In this document: piece by piece, positions 43,447 to 51,477 of the stretch
Layout of the letters: each line of letters opens with the position of its first letter
Numbering within the stretch: position 1 is the first letter of the stretch
From: Streptomyces monashensis
GTDB lineage: Bacteria; Actinomycetota; Actinomycetes; Streptomycetales; Streptomycetaceae
DNA: 64,000 nucleotides
Assembly (NCBI RefSeq): GCF_001866665.1
Contig: NZ_MLYO01000059.1
Location: 1 to 64,000 of the forward strand
Reading direction: 5' to 3'
Notes under the pieces: model-generated
What the model was told of the DNA's origin: nothing
Databases searched by the model: none
Seen by the model: the letters and a program-made list of their open reading frames with translations, nothing else
Translations under genes and position numbers: made by a program

Positions 43447-45324
43447 TCAGGCTTTGGGAACCAGGTTGTGCTCGGCACCCAGGGTGCTCATGCCGGTGTC
43501 GGCGTACAGCGTGGTCTCGCCGTCGGACCAGCGGACAATGAGGTCGTCGGTGCGGTGGTTGGGGGTGAAGTCGCCCGTCGTCATGACCGTGTTGTGGGTC
43601 CACAGCTCGTTGCGGTTCTGGATGCGTGCCTCGGTGCCGAGGGCGGAGGCCGTGGTGCCGACGTAGTTGTCGAGCTCGCCGTCCGACCACTGCACCAACA
43701 CGTCCCATTTCTGGTTTCCGGAGTACTCGCCGGCGGTCAGAAGTGTGGCGTCGGTCCAGATGGACTTGGGTTGCTCCAGCTGGTGCTCCTGGCCGAAGCC
43801 TCCGGCGCCCACATTGGTGTAGAGGGTGAGTTCGCCGTCGGACCAGCGCACCATCAGGTCCGTGACGTAGCTCGAGGAGCCGAAGCGACCTGCGGCGATC
43901 TGGGTGGCGTTCTCCCAGATGCTGTGGGGCTTGGCCATCTGTGTGCCGGGTACGTTGAGGCCGTTGGTGCCGACGTCACCGTAGAGGGTGACCTTGCCGT
44001 CGGACCAGCGGACCATCAGGTCGAACTGGTTCGATCCGGTGAAGTCGCCCGCGGTGATGGTCTCCGCGTTGGTCCAGATGGAATGGGGGGTGACCAACTG
44101 GCGTTCGGTGATGAAGTGGCCTTGGCCGTCGTTGGTGTAGAGAGTGACCTCGCCGTCGGTCCAGACCACGATCAGGTCGCTGTGGCCGGTGCCGTTGAAG
44201 TCACCGGCGGCCATCAGTTTGGCGTGCTCCCACGTCGTGCCGCTGCCCATGGAGTAGGGCAGGGGCGGCTGGTGGTAGGGGCCGTGGTCGGTGTGCAGGC
44301 CCTGCTGGGCGTCATCGTAGTCCTGGAAGAACCGGTCGCCGTGCAGCGGGCTGTAGGTGATCCGGTTGTACAGCGGATTGTCGGTCTTCACATCGGGACC
44401 ACCCTGCAGGAAGCCGCCCACGTTGCCGATGATCTCGCCGGTGTCGCCGGAGGCGTCGAACTTGGAGAACCACGGTCCGCCGGAGACCCCTCCCCACATG
44501 CCGGCGCAGTCGATCTGCATCTGGTTGTAGGCCGGCAGCGGCGTCGTCCAGACATTCGGGCAGTGGAACGAGCGGTCCTGCGAGTCGTACTTGACCATGG
44601 GATAGCCGATCACGGTCACCTGGTTGACGAATCCCGGTGTCCGGGCGAGGGTGTTGGCGCCCACGACGTCCTGGACGTTGCGCCCGCCGTTCTCCTTCAG
44701 GCGCGCGAAGGCGAAGTCCAGGTCGGAGTTGGCGCTCCGGTCCGAGGCGTACTGTGAGTCGCGGAACCACTCACCGACCGGCCAGATGCCGTACGGCTGG
44801 TCGCCCGCCGACTTGGTGTGGTCGTACTCGGGTACGAACGCCGCGTTGCTGCCGAGGCAGTGCCCGGCGGTGAGGATGAGGTCGCGCCCTGGGCTGCGTA
44901 CCACGCTGGCCGTGCAGTGATGGGCCGTCATGTCACCTGTGGTGGTGAAGAGCATGCCGACGGACTTGATGCCGTCGAAGTGCTCACCGTCGATGGCGGT
45001 CAGGGACCGCTTCTTGTGCGGTGCCTTCCAGCCCTGCGGCTGCGCGATGCGGCCCGAGGGGTCGGTGGCCGAGGCCATGCGCTGGGGCGTCCAGAACCGG
45101 ATGGCGTCCTGAACAGTCCAACTGCCGCTGGTGGCCGACGAGGGCGTGACGGACACCGGAGGGCTCGCGACGGCGGTCGTGTGGTCGGTGCGGTTCGGCG
45201 TGGCCGTCACCTGTCCGGTGGGGGCCGGGGCGGGTGCGGCGGCTCTGGCCGCGGCGGCGTTGCCCAGAAGAAGTGCGGCGCACAACGCGAACGCACTCCC
45301 CAGGCTTATTCGTGTATTGTGCAA
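43447..45324 (-). CDS. Secreted trypsin-like protease with VCBS/FG-GAP repeats
   Basis: A 625-residue exported protein. A signal peptide occupies residues 1-30 (SAFALCAALLLGNAAAARAA). The protease domain spans about 100-330 with His in LILTAGHC, Asp in SDLDFAFARL and Ser in GGVSGGPWF. The C-terminal half has five repeats of the type AGDFNGTGHSDLIVVWTDGE, VTLYTNDGQGHF (VCBS/FG-GAP propeller blades). This type of secreted serine protease is widespread in Streptomyces and is probably unrelated to the clusters. A Pro/Thr/Ser-rich linker lies between signal and catalytic domain. Confidence 0.9.
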   Translation of the reverse strand: MHNTRISLGSAFALCAALLLGNAAAARAAAPAPAPTGQVTATPNRTDHTTAVASPPVSVTPSSATSGSWTVQDAIRFWTPQRMASATDPSGRIAQPQGWKAPHKKRSLTAIDGEHFDGIKSVGMLFTTTGDMTAHHCTASVVRSPGRDLILTAGHCLGSNAAFVPEYDHTKSAGDQPYGIWPVGEWFRDSQYASDRSANSDLDFAFARLKENGGRNVQDVVGANTLARTPGFVNQVTVIGYPMVKYDSQDRSFHCPNVWTTPLPAYNQMQIDCAGMWGGVSGGPWFSKFDASGDTGEIIGNVGGFLQGGPDVKTDNPLYNRITYSPLHGDRFFQDYDDAQQGLHTDHGPYHQPPLPYSMGSGTTWEHAKLMAAGDFNGTGHSDLIVVWTDGEVTLYTNDGQGHFITERQLVTPHSIWTNAETITAGDFTGSNQFDLMVRWSDGKVTLYGDVGTNGLNVPGTQMAKPHSIWENATQIAAGRFGSSSYVTDLMVRWSDGELTLYTNVGAGGFGQEHQLEQPKSIWTDATLLTAGEYSGNQKWDVLVQWSDGELDNYVGTTASALGTEARIQNRNELWTHNTVMTTGDFTPNHRTDDLIVRWSDGETTLYADTGMSTLGAEHNLVPKA

Positions 45325-45742
45325 CTTAATTTGCTCCAGGTGAGGCAGGCCGGAGAGCTCGACGCGTCCGGGCCGCGCAGCGAATGGACGGCCGGCGCGG
45401 AGGGCGCGGCCGGGTCTTGCCGGCGGGAAGTTCAGTTCCTCGGCACGGAGTGGAGTGAAGGCGTTTCAGTCGTGGCGGCTGATCGTGGTCGCCGCTCGGG
45501 CACACCGGGCGTCAGGACAGATGACAGGCTCGGCAGACGGCCCGACTCGGGCCGTTCGACGCGCGGGCCCTCACGTGTGGACAGGCGGGGGCGCCCCCAT
45601 GATCCAGTCCAGCGCACAGCGCACCCCCCGATGCATTCCCCCCGCCGCCCCGTGAGACGGCACCCGGTAGACCATGGTCAGCGGTCACCGGCGCCATCAT
45701 GATCGCACAACAATCGAACGTACGTGCAGATTTTGTTGCCGT
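45325..45742. other. Gene-free stretch
   Basis: About 420 bp upstream of the protease gene. ORFs on both strands look like shadows of GC-rich DNA. It should contain the protease promoter; the AT-richer segment near 45325-45345 and around 45700-45740 is compatible with that, but no motif is clear. Confidence 0.4.
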
Positions 45743-46351
45743 CTACCGCGGACGGGGTGCGCCCACGTGAATGGTGTCGCAGAACACCGGGGTCACATGT
45801 CGGCCGTGCGGGTCGGTGATCTGCAGCGAAGCGCCATAGTCGGTGGACGCGGGGTGCGGTGGCAGCACCTCGATGCGCGGGGCGTCGTCCACCGGGATGG
45901 CGCAGGAACCGTCCGCGGAAGGGGATGCCGGGTAGAAGAGCGGGAAGTCCACCGTTTTGCCATGGTTCAACACCAGCCGGACCGGCGCCTTGGCTTTCGG
46001 CTCCGACCAGACGGCAGGGCCTTTGCCGGCGTACGCCTGCACCTTCGGATAGCCATCGAAGGCGCAGGGCGCGGCGCTGGTGTTGGTCGCGCTCAGCAGA
46101 GCCGTCGGCGCCTTGCTCGGCTTATGGGTGAAGAGTGTCAGCTTCCATCGCAGCTGCGCGGTCCCGCATGCGGCTCCCGCCGAGGCCGTGGGGGACACAC
46201 TCGTCCGTCCCCCGCCGGGGGTCGCCGCCGTCGCTCGGGACGACGGCCCGGCGCCCGGCTTCCCGGCGTCCGGATGCGCTGGACCGCACGCCACAGCAGC
46301 CGCCATCACCGTCAGGCTGATAGTGGAGACTGCCGCTGTCCGCCGTGCCAC
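45743..46351 (-). CDS. DUF4232-type lipoprotein
   Basis: A 202-residue exported lipoprotein. The N-terminus (RRTAAVSTISLTVMAAAVAC) has a lipobox ending in the lipidated Cys, followed by a Gly/Pro/Ser linker. The C-terminal 130 residues match DUF4232: CGTAQLRWKLTLF, LLSATNTSAAPCAFDGYPKV, LVLNHGKTVDFPLFY. The GTG at 46351 was chosen for GGGGGAG five bases upstream; the longer open frame is not supported. Function unknown; it is anchored outside the membrane. Confidence 0.85.
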   Translation of the reverse strand: MARRTAAVSTISLTVMAAAVACGPAHPDAGKPGAGPSSRATAATPGGGRTSVSPTASAGAACGTAQLRWKLTLFTHKPSKAPTALLSATNTSAAPCAFDGYPKVQAYAGKGPAVWSEPKAKAPVRLVLNHGKTVDFPLFYPASPSADGSCAIPVDDAPRIEVLPPHPASTDYGASLQITDPHGRHVTPVFCDTIHVGAPRPR

Positions 46352-46704
46352 GAGAACTCCCCCTGGGAAGCGCCCCTGCGGAGGCCGGGTGCCACCGCTC
46401 CTGCCTCCCGGCCAGGGAGATGCATTCGCCCCCGCGAGGGTTCCCCCGCGAAGCGGCACCCTGAGACGCGGACGCGTGGACACCCGCGTCGTCGATGGTG
46501 AGGTCGAACTCCCCAACTCGCCCGCGAGCAACCCTCCCTCCCCAGGCCCCTCACCCGTCGCCCGGCACGCGACGGCATGGGGCCCTCCGCCGTCCATCAT
46601 GATGTGGCCCACACCTCGGCCCGTTCCCGGCATGGCCCTCGACCGGCTCTAAGTCCTCGTCTGCAACCGACTCGAACGCCTGCAGCAGGCCCCACACCCG
46701 CTGG

Positions 46705-47287
46705 ATGACCAGCGACGACACCCGCCACCGCCGGGAGGCAGGCCACTTCGTGCGCCGGGCTCTGGCCCAGAAGATCGCCCGCGATCTCGGCTTCCCGGCC
46801 GAACGATGGAACACCGGAAGACTGCTTTGCCGGGTTGCTGTTGCTCCTCCATGCCCAGTGGCCCGCGGCGATCTCCCGGCTCACCATCGACCACATCGAG
46901 GAGACGGACGGATCCGTCCGCATCCGCCTCGGCGCCGTTCCGGTCGAGGTTCCCGCACCCGACGCTGACCTGGTCCTGCAACAGGTCGAGGTTCGCCGCA
47001 GCCATGCTGTCCTCGCCCGGACAGACTCACCCTGGCTCTTCCCCGGCGGCCGGCCCGGCTGTCCGATCAGTGCCTGGGCCATGGGCGAACGACTCCGCAA
47101 ACTCGGCATCCGGCTCGCGGAAGCCCGCTCGACCGCACTGTTCCAGCTCGCCACCGAACTGCCCGCCGCCGTCCTCGCCCGCACCCTCGGCATCGACATC
47201 ACCGTCGCCGTCACATGGCAGCGAGCCACCGCCGGGGACTGGGGCGCCTACGCGGCCGAGGTCAGCCGCGGCCACCATGACGTCTGA
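46705..47287 (+). pseudogene. Tyrosine-recombinase-like integrase remnant
   Basis: The C-terminal portion of a site-specific integrase of a type common in Streptomyces. The first frame (46705 to about 46810) gives REAGHFVRRALAQKIARDLG and FPAERW. After a frame break and deletion the second frame gives TPEDCFAGLLLLLHAQWPAA, ISRLTIDHIEET, PWLFPGGRPGCPISAWAMGE and FQLATELPAAVLARTLGIDI. The N-terminal DNA-binding part is absent. It is non-functional. Confidence 0.65.
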
Positions 47288-47312
47288 ATCCAAAGGCAAG
47301 GGAGCAAACCAG

Positions 47313-47363
47313 ATGCTGCTACGTGATGTTGAGTACGGCGACGTCGACGCCTACGTCCGGATG
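47313..47363 (+). pseudogene. GNAT acetyltransferase N-terminus, interrupted
   Basis: An ATG with AAGGGAG upstream starts MLLRDVEYGDVDAYVRM, a typical GNAT-family beginning. The reading frame then enters unrelated DNA that belongs to the transposase relic, and it terminates soon after. It marks the point where the IS fragment joined. Confidence 0.45.
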
Positions 47364-47797
47364 ACACCGCCAACTCCGTAGTCACCTGCCCTGCCGGACA
47401 CACCGTTGCCCTGTCGGAGGCCGGCGGACAGCACCACCGGCGCAAGGCGGCCTTCGGGAACCTGGGCACCGGATGCTCCCTGCGCGAGCGGTGTACCACG
47501 GCTGAAGCCGACCGCATCCTGACCATCCGCCCCCGCCACGATCGGCAAGCGGCTGCCCGCCGCCAGGCCGCCACCGACCCCAACTGGCGAGCCGACTACT
47601 GCCGCTGGCGACCACCGGTCGAACGCGCCGTCGCCTGGCTCGTCCTGCACGGCAACCGCCGTCTGCGCTACCGCGGGACCATCGCCAACAACACCTGGCT
47701 CCACACCCGAGCAGCCCCTCTCAACCTCCGCCGACTGGTCAACCTCGGACTCACCCACACCGGCGGCCGCTGGCAACTCGCCCCGGCCACCACATAG
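47362..47797 (+). pseudogene. IS1182-family transposase C-terminal fragment
   Basis: An uninterrupted frame without a start codon reads VTCPAGHTVALSEAGGQHHR, then LRERCTTAEADRILTI, TDPNWRADYCRWRPPVERAV and GNRRLRYRGTIANNTWLHTR, and ends in a TAG at 47795-47797. It matches the C-terminal third of IS1182-type DDE transposases. The N-terminal two thirds are missing. No inverted repeats were recognised. Confidence 0.75.
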
Positions 47798-47802
47798 CGA
47801 AC

Positions 47803-47835
47803 AGGGGCTGCCCGGCCTCCGGCCGGACAGCCCCT
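47803..47835. terminator. Hairpin downstream of minD
   Basis: An 8-bp outer stem (AGGGGCTG / CAGCCCCT) and a 6-bp inner stem (CCGGCC / GGCCGG) with one mismatch and a TCC loop. It lies about 22 bp after the minD stop on the minus strand. There is no T-tract, as is usual for hairpin terminators of this high-GC genus. Confidence 0.65.
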
Positions 47836-47857
47836 CACCAAGATCTTCATGACCCTT

Positions 47858-48580
47858 CTAGCGGTCCGTTCCGAAGTAGCGGTCTCCGAAGTCGCCGATG
47901 CCGGGCACCATGTAGGCGTTCTCGTTGAGCCTCTCCTCGATCGCCGAGGTCACGATCCGCACCCTGGGGAAGCGCTCGCACACCGCCGTGATGCCTTCCG
48001 GCACGGTGATGAAGTTGACGAAGACGATGTGTTCCTCGGGCACGCCCCGTTCGAGCAGCAGCTCGATGGCGGCCACCGCCGTGCCGCCGGTCGCCAGCAT
48101 CGGGTCGAGCAGGAGGACGTGGCGGTCGGCGGTGTCGTCGGGGAGCGCCTCGTAGTACAGGTGCGGTCGCTTGGTCGTCCTGTTCCGCTGAATGAGGATC
48201 TTGCCGATCCTGATCCCCGGGATCACCGCGCGCAGTTCGCTTTCCATGCTCTCCCCGGCACGCACGATGGGCACCGCGAGCAGCCGGTCGGCGAAGCGCA
48301 GCCCGTGGTACGTACTGCCGACGGGAGTCTGGACGTCGTACGGCTCGAAGGGCATGAGGTCCAGGGCGGCCTCGGTCAGGAGGCGGATGATCCGGCCGGC
48401 GTGGAAGACGAAGTCCTGACGGCTGGCTTCACGGTCGCGGATGACGGTGTGCAGGGCGCGCAGCTGTTTCGTCTGGGGCAGCAGGTGGACGTTGCGGCCG
48501 AGGTAGTGCTCGACGGATGCGGCGGGCGCGGGCCCGGTCCACGGGGTCACTTCGGTGGTCTGCTGGAGTGCGGTGGTCAT
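47858..48580 (-). CDS. minD: Uracil phosphoribosyltransferase, MinD-like
   Basis: A 240-residue UPRT. It has the PRPP-binding LLLDPMLATGGTAVAAIELL near 155, VPIVRAGESMESELRAVIPG near 108 and the C-terminal GIGDFGDRYFGTDR. It forms UMP from uracil and PRPP. In the minimycin cluster (Kong et al. 2019) MinD raises the UMP pool and so shields the producer from minimycin-5'-phosphate; this gene sits in the matching place. A housekeeping upp is expected elsewhere in the genome. ATG 48580 lies 26 bp after the minC stop. Confidence 0.9.
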   Translation of the reverse strand: MTTALQQTTEVTPWTGPAPAASVEHYLGRNVHLLPQTKQLRALHTVIRDREASRQDFVFHAGRIIRLLTEAALDLMPFEPYDVQTPVGSTYHGLRFADRLLAVPIVRAGESMESELRAVIPGIRIGKILIQRNRTTKRPHLYYEALPDDTADRHVLLLDPMLATGGTAVAAIELLLERGVPEEHIVFVNFITVPEGITAVCERFPRVRIVTSAIEERLNENAYMVPGIGDFGDRYFGTDR

Positions 48581-48606
48581 CTCTGGTCCTTGCGTGCGGA
48601 GGGCGG

Positions 48607-50496
48607 TCAGTCGGTCGGCGGCTGTTCGAAGGTGAGCGGAAGCTCCGGGGTCGCGGTGAACTGGCCCGCGGCGACCCGGTAGATCGACCTGCCGCCCGTG
48701 CGATGCCACAGCTCGCGCATCACGTGGACGAGCTTGGGGTTGTGTTCCTCTTCCTCCTCTACGGCCCTGGCGATGTGCCAGTCCCATTCGCGGGCCCAGC
48801 GGGGGTCGCTGAGGTCGTCCGTCGCGGTGTCGAAGAGGCTGCCGAGCGCGGTCAGTTTCGCGGGGCGCGGGAAGTGGCCGCGGGAGAACAGCACGCCCAG
48901 GACGCCGGTCCAGTAGGCCTTGACCACGTCGGGGCGCTGTCCGGCGGGGAGGGCGTCGCAGACGGCCCGCATGGCGTGCAGTGCGGTGATGAGGTGCAGG
49001 AGCAGGAAGTCCCCTGGTTCCGCCAGGTACAGCAGGGTGACCAGGTAGGCGAGCTGGTTCCAGCTGGCGGCGGGGTCCTGGCCCTCGACCCAGCCGGGGG
49101 TGTCGTGAATCAGCGGGTGGCCCTCGCCGAGCATCCGGGCGATCCGGTACTGGAGTCCGGACCTGACCAGCTCCGGGTGGATGTCGGGCGAGGTCTCGCC
49201 GACCAGGTTCTCCACCCACGCGCCGAGCTGCGGCTGGTTCGCCTCCCAGTGGCCGGCGATGCGCAGCAGCGAGTCCTTCGGCCGCTCCGTGCCGTGTGCG
49301 GCCGAGGCGTCCGACGGGACTGAGCGCTCGGGATGGCAGCTCACATAGGAGAAGGCCAGGTAGGAGATGCCCTCGATGGCCATCCAGCGGTGGCCCGCGG
49401 CCAGTGCCCAGCCCAGGTGGATGGTCGCGTGCTGGAGCGCTCCGGCCCAGCCGGGGAGCAGGTGCGGCAGGTAGCGGCGCAGCAGTTCGGGCATGCCGAT
49501 CTCCCGCTCGCGCCGGTCGAAGAAATCGCAGTAGGCGGCCCAGTCCTGGCGCCTGCCGACGAGTTCGAGCCAGTTGTCTTCGTCGATGGTCCGCCGGGGC
49601 GGCCTGGCCGGCTCGACCGCGCAGCCGTACGGCGTCATCCTGATGTAGTTGTCGTGGTAGGCCTTGATCCGTTCCGGCGCGACGCCGAGGCCGGCGAGCG
49701 CGACGACGGCGTGTTTGACGTGGTTGGTCAGGTGACCGTTGAACTCGATGTGGTACGTACGGTCGTCCAGCAGCCCGTCGACCACTGCGGCGTCGGGCAG
49801 CGTGCCGAGGATGTACGCCACGACCTCGGGGAACGTCTCGGCCACGTGTGACGGGCGGGCCGCGGCGAGTTCCGCCCGCCCGTGCACCCCGTAGGTGACC
49901 GCGATCGACCCGGTCCCGGCCGCGTGCGCCATCTTCAGGTCGTGGGTGGTGTCGCCGACCATCACGGCGTGCTCGGGGCGGGCGCCGAGGTGTTCGAGGA
50001 TGCGCAGCCCCGACTCGGGGTGCGGCTTGGGGTGGGTGACGTCGTCCGCGCCGATCAGCACGGTGAAGTGGTCACGCAGTTCGGCCGCGGTGAGCAGGGC
50101 GTCGGCGCTGGCGTGGAACTTGCTCGTGGCCACCGCCAGGGTCACGCCGCGGCGCCGCAGTGCGGCAAGTCCCTCGGCGACGCCGGGGAAGACCAGTGAG
50201 CGGGCGCGGGGCAGGATGACGGTGCGGAACGCCTCCTGGTAGCGCGCGACGCCGTCGGCGACGCGGGAGTCGTCCTGCGGGACGCCCAGCAGCTTGGCGA
50301 ACGCCTGCTCCAGGGGCAGGCCGATGGTGGCGCGGACGTCCGCCTCGCTTCGAGGGCTCTCGCCGAGCGCCTCGAAGGCGGCGGCGAAGGTCTCGACGAT
50401 CGCCCGCGGGGAGTCGACGAGTGTCCCGTCCAGGTCGAACATCGCCACGTGTGTCACGGCTGCCTCTTCCTTTTCCGTTTCCCTGGCGGTGTTCAC
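48607..50496 (-). CDS. minC: MinC-like HAD phosphatase fused to DUF4243 domain
   Basis: A 629-residue fusion. Residues 1-225 are a HAD phosphatase: nucleophile motif VAMFDLDGTLVDSP (Asp21, Asp23), AVATSKFHASADALL as motif II region and HAVMVGDTTHDLKMAHAAGT with the acidic motif. Residues about 240-620 are a DUF4243 (questin-oxidase-like) domain: HLTNHVKHAVVALAGLGVAP, and VSCHPERSVPSDASAAHGTE. In minimycin producers the N-terminal domain dephosphorylates the 5'-phosphate and contributes to self-resistance. The GTG start overlaps minB (GTGA) with GAGGAG upstream. Confidence 0.9.
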   Translation of the reverse strand: MNTARETEKEEAAVTHVAMFDLDGTLVDSPRAIVETFAAAFEALGESPRSEADVRATIGLPLEQAFAKLLGVPQDDSRVADGVARYQEAFRTVILPRARSLVFPGVAEGLAALRRRGVTLAVATSKFHASADALLTAAELRDHFTVLIGADDVTHPKPHPESGLRILEHLGARPEHAVMVGDTTHDLKMAHAAGTGSIAVTYGVHGRAELAAARPSHVAETFPEVVAYILGTLPDAAVVDGLLDDRTYHIEFNGHLTNHVKHAVVALAGLGVAPERIKAYHDNYIRMTPYGCAVEPARPPRRTIDEDNWLELVGRRQDWAAYCDFFDRREREIGMPELLRRYLPHLLPGWAGALQHATIHLGWALAAGHRWMAIEGISYLAFSYVSCHPERSVPSDASAAHGTERPKDSLLRIAGHWEANQPQLGAWVENLVGETSPDIHPELVRSGLQYRIARMLGEGHPLIHDTPGWVEGQDPAASWNQLAYLVTLLYLAEPGDFLLLHLITALHAMRAVCDALPAGQRPDVVKAYWTGVLGVLFSRGHFPRPAKLTALGSLFDTATDDLSDPRWAREWDWHIARAVEEEEEHNPKLVHVMRELWHRTGGRSIYRVAAGQFTATPELPLTFEQPPTD

Positions 50497-51446
50497 TGCG
50501 TCTCCTCGCGTCGGAGCCGGGCGTGGGCGGCGGCGAGCCGGCCGCCGACCTCGGCGGTGTTGATCAGGACAGCCATGTTGGCCGTGGCGGAGCGGCCCTC
50601 GGTGGCACGGTCCACGGCGCGCATGACGTACTTGGTCACGGCACCGCCCCGCACCCCGTCGGCCTCGGCGCCCCGCAGCGCCGCGGCGATGGCGTCCTCG
50701 ATGTCGTCCCCGTCGATCGCGTCCTCCTCCCGGGTGGGGCTGGTGATGAGGACACCGCCGGGGTTGCCCAGGGCCCAGTGGGTGTCCACGGCCCTGGCGA
50801 TCTGTGTCTCGTCGTCCAGGCGGTGCGGGGCGCGCAGCCCGCTGGAACGGCAGTAGAAGGCCGGGAAGTCGTCGTAGCCGTAGGAGATGACCGGCACGCA
50901 GTGGGTCTCCAGGAACTCCATGGTCAGGCGGAGGTCGAGGATCTTCTTCGCACCGGCGCAGACCACCGCCACCTTGGAGCGGGTGAACTGGATCAGATCC
51001 GAGGAGATGTCCATGGTGGTCTCGGCGCCGCGGTGGACGCCGCCGATGCCGGCGGAGGAGAAGAAGGTGATGCCGGCGAGTTCCGCCGCCACCAGCGACG
51101 AGGCGACCGTGCTGGCGCCCATGCCGCCGGAGGCGAGGACGGCCGGCAGGTCCCTGCTGCTGACCTTGGGGATGCCGGGGGTGGAGGCGAAGCGCTCGAT
51201 GTCCGTGCCGGTCATCCCGATCAGGATCCGGCCGCCGTCGATGCCGATGGTGGCGGGTGTCGCACCGCCGGCTCTTACGGCGTCCTCCACCTTGCGGGCG
51301 GTGGCCGCGTTGTCCGGGTAGGCGAGTCCGTGGGTGATGACGTTCGACTCCAGGGCCACCACCGGGTCGCCGTCGGCGAGGGCGGCGGCCACCTCCTCCG
51401 TGAAGACCAGCGGGACGGAGTGCCGGCCGGGTGTGCGTGTCGTCAT
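50493..51446 (-). CDS. minB: Pseudouridine-5'-phosphate glycosidase-like C-glycosynthase, MinB/IndA
   Basis: A 317-residue PsuG-family enzyme. It has VVALESNVITHGLAYPDN near 30, FFSSAGIGGVHRGAETTMDI near 125 and the lysine-bearing VVCAGAKKILDLRLTMEFLE near 160 (Schiff-base Lys). In min/ind clusters this protein links a NRPS-derived amino-oxazine/uracil-like base to ribose-5-phosphate, forming a C-nucleotide; in plain pseudouridine metabolism it breaks that bond. The gene is coupled to minC and 31 bp after minA. Confidence 0.9.
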   Translation of the reverse strand: MTTRTPGRHSVPLVFTEEVAAALADGDPVVALESNVITHGLAYPDNAATARKVEDAVRAGGATPATIGIDGGRILIGMTGTDIERFASTPGIPKVSSRDLPAVLASGGMGASTVASSLVAAELAGITFFSSAGIGGVHRGAETTMDISSDLIQFTRSKVAVVCAGAKKILDLRLTMEFLETHCVPVISYGYDDFPAFYCRSSGLRAPHRLDDETQIARAVDTHWALGNPGGVLITSPTREEDAIDGDDIEDAIAAALRGAEADGVRGGAVTKYVMRAVDRATEGRSATANMAVLINTAEVGGRLAAAHARLRREETQ

Positions 51447-51477
51447 GTGTGTCCTTCCAGGAACCGGGGTGCGGCGG

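Noticed and set aside
45455..45655. ORF in the gap upstream of the secreted protease
   Set aside because: No ribosome binding site, domain or credible composition.
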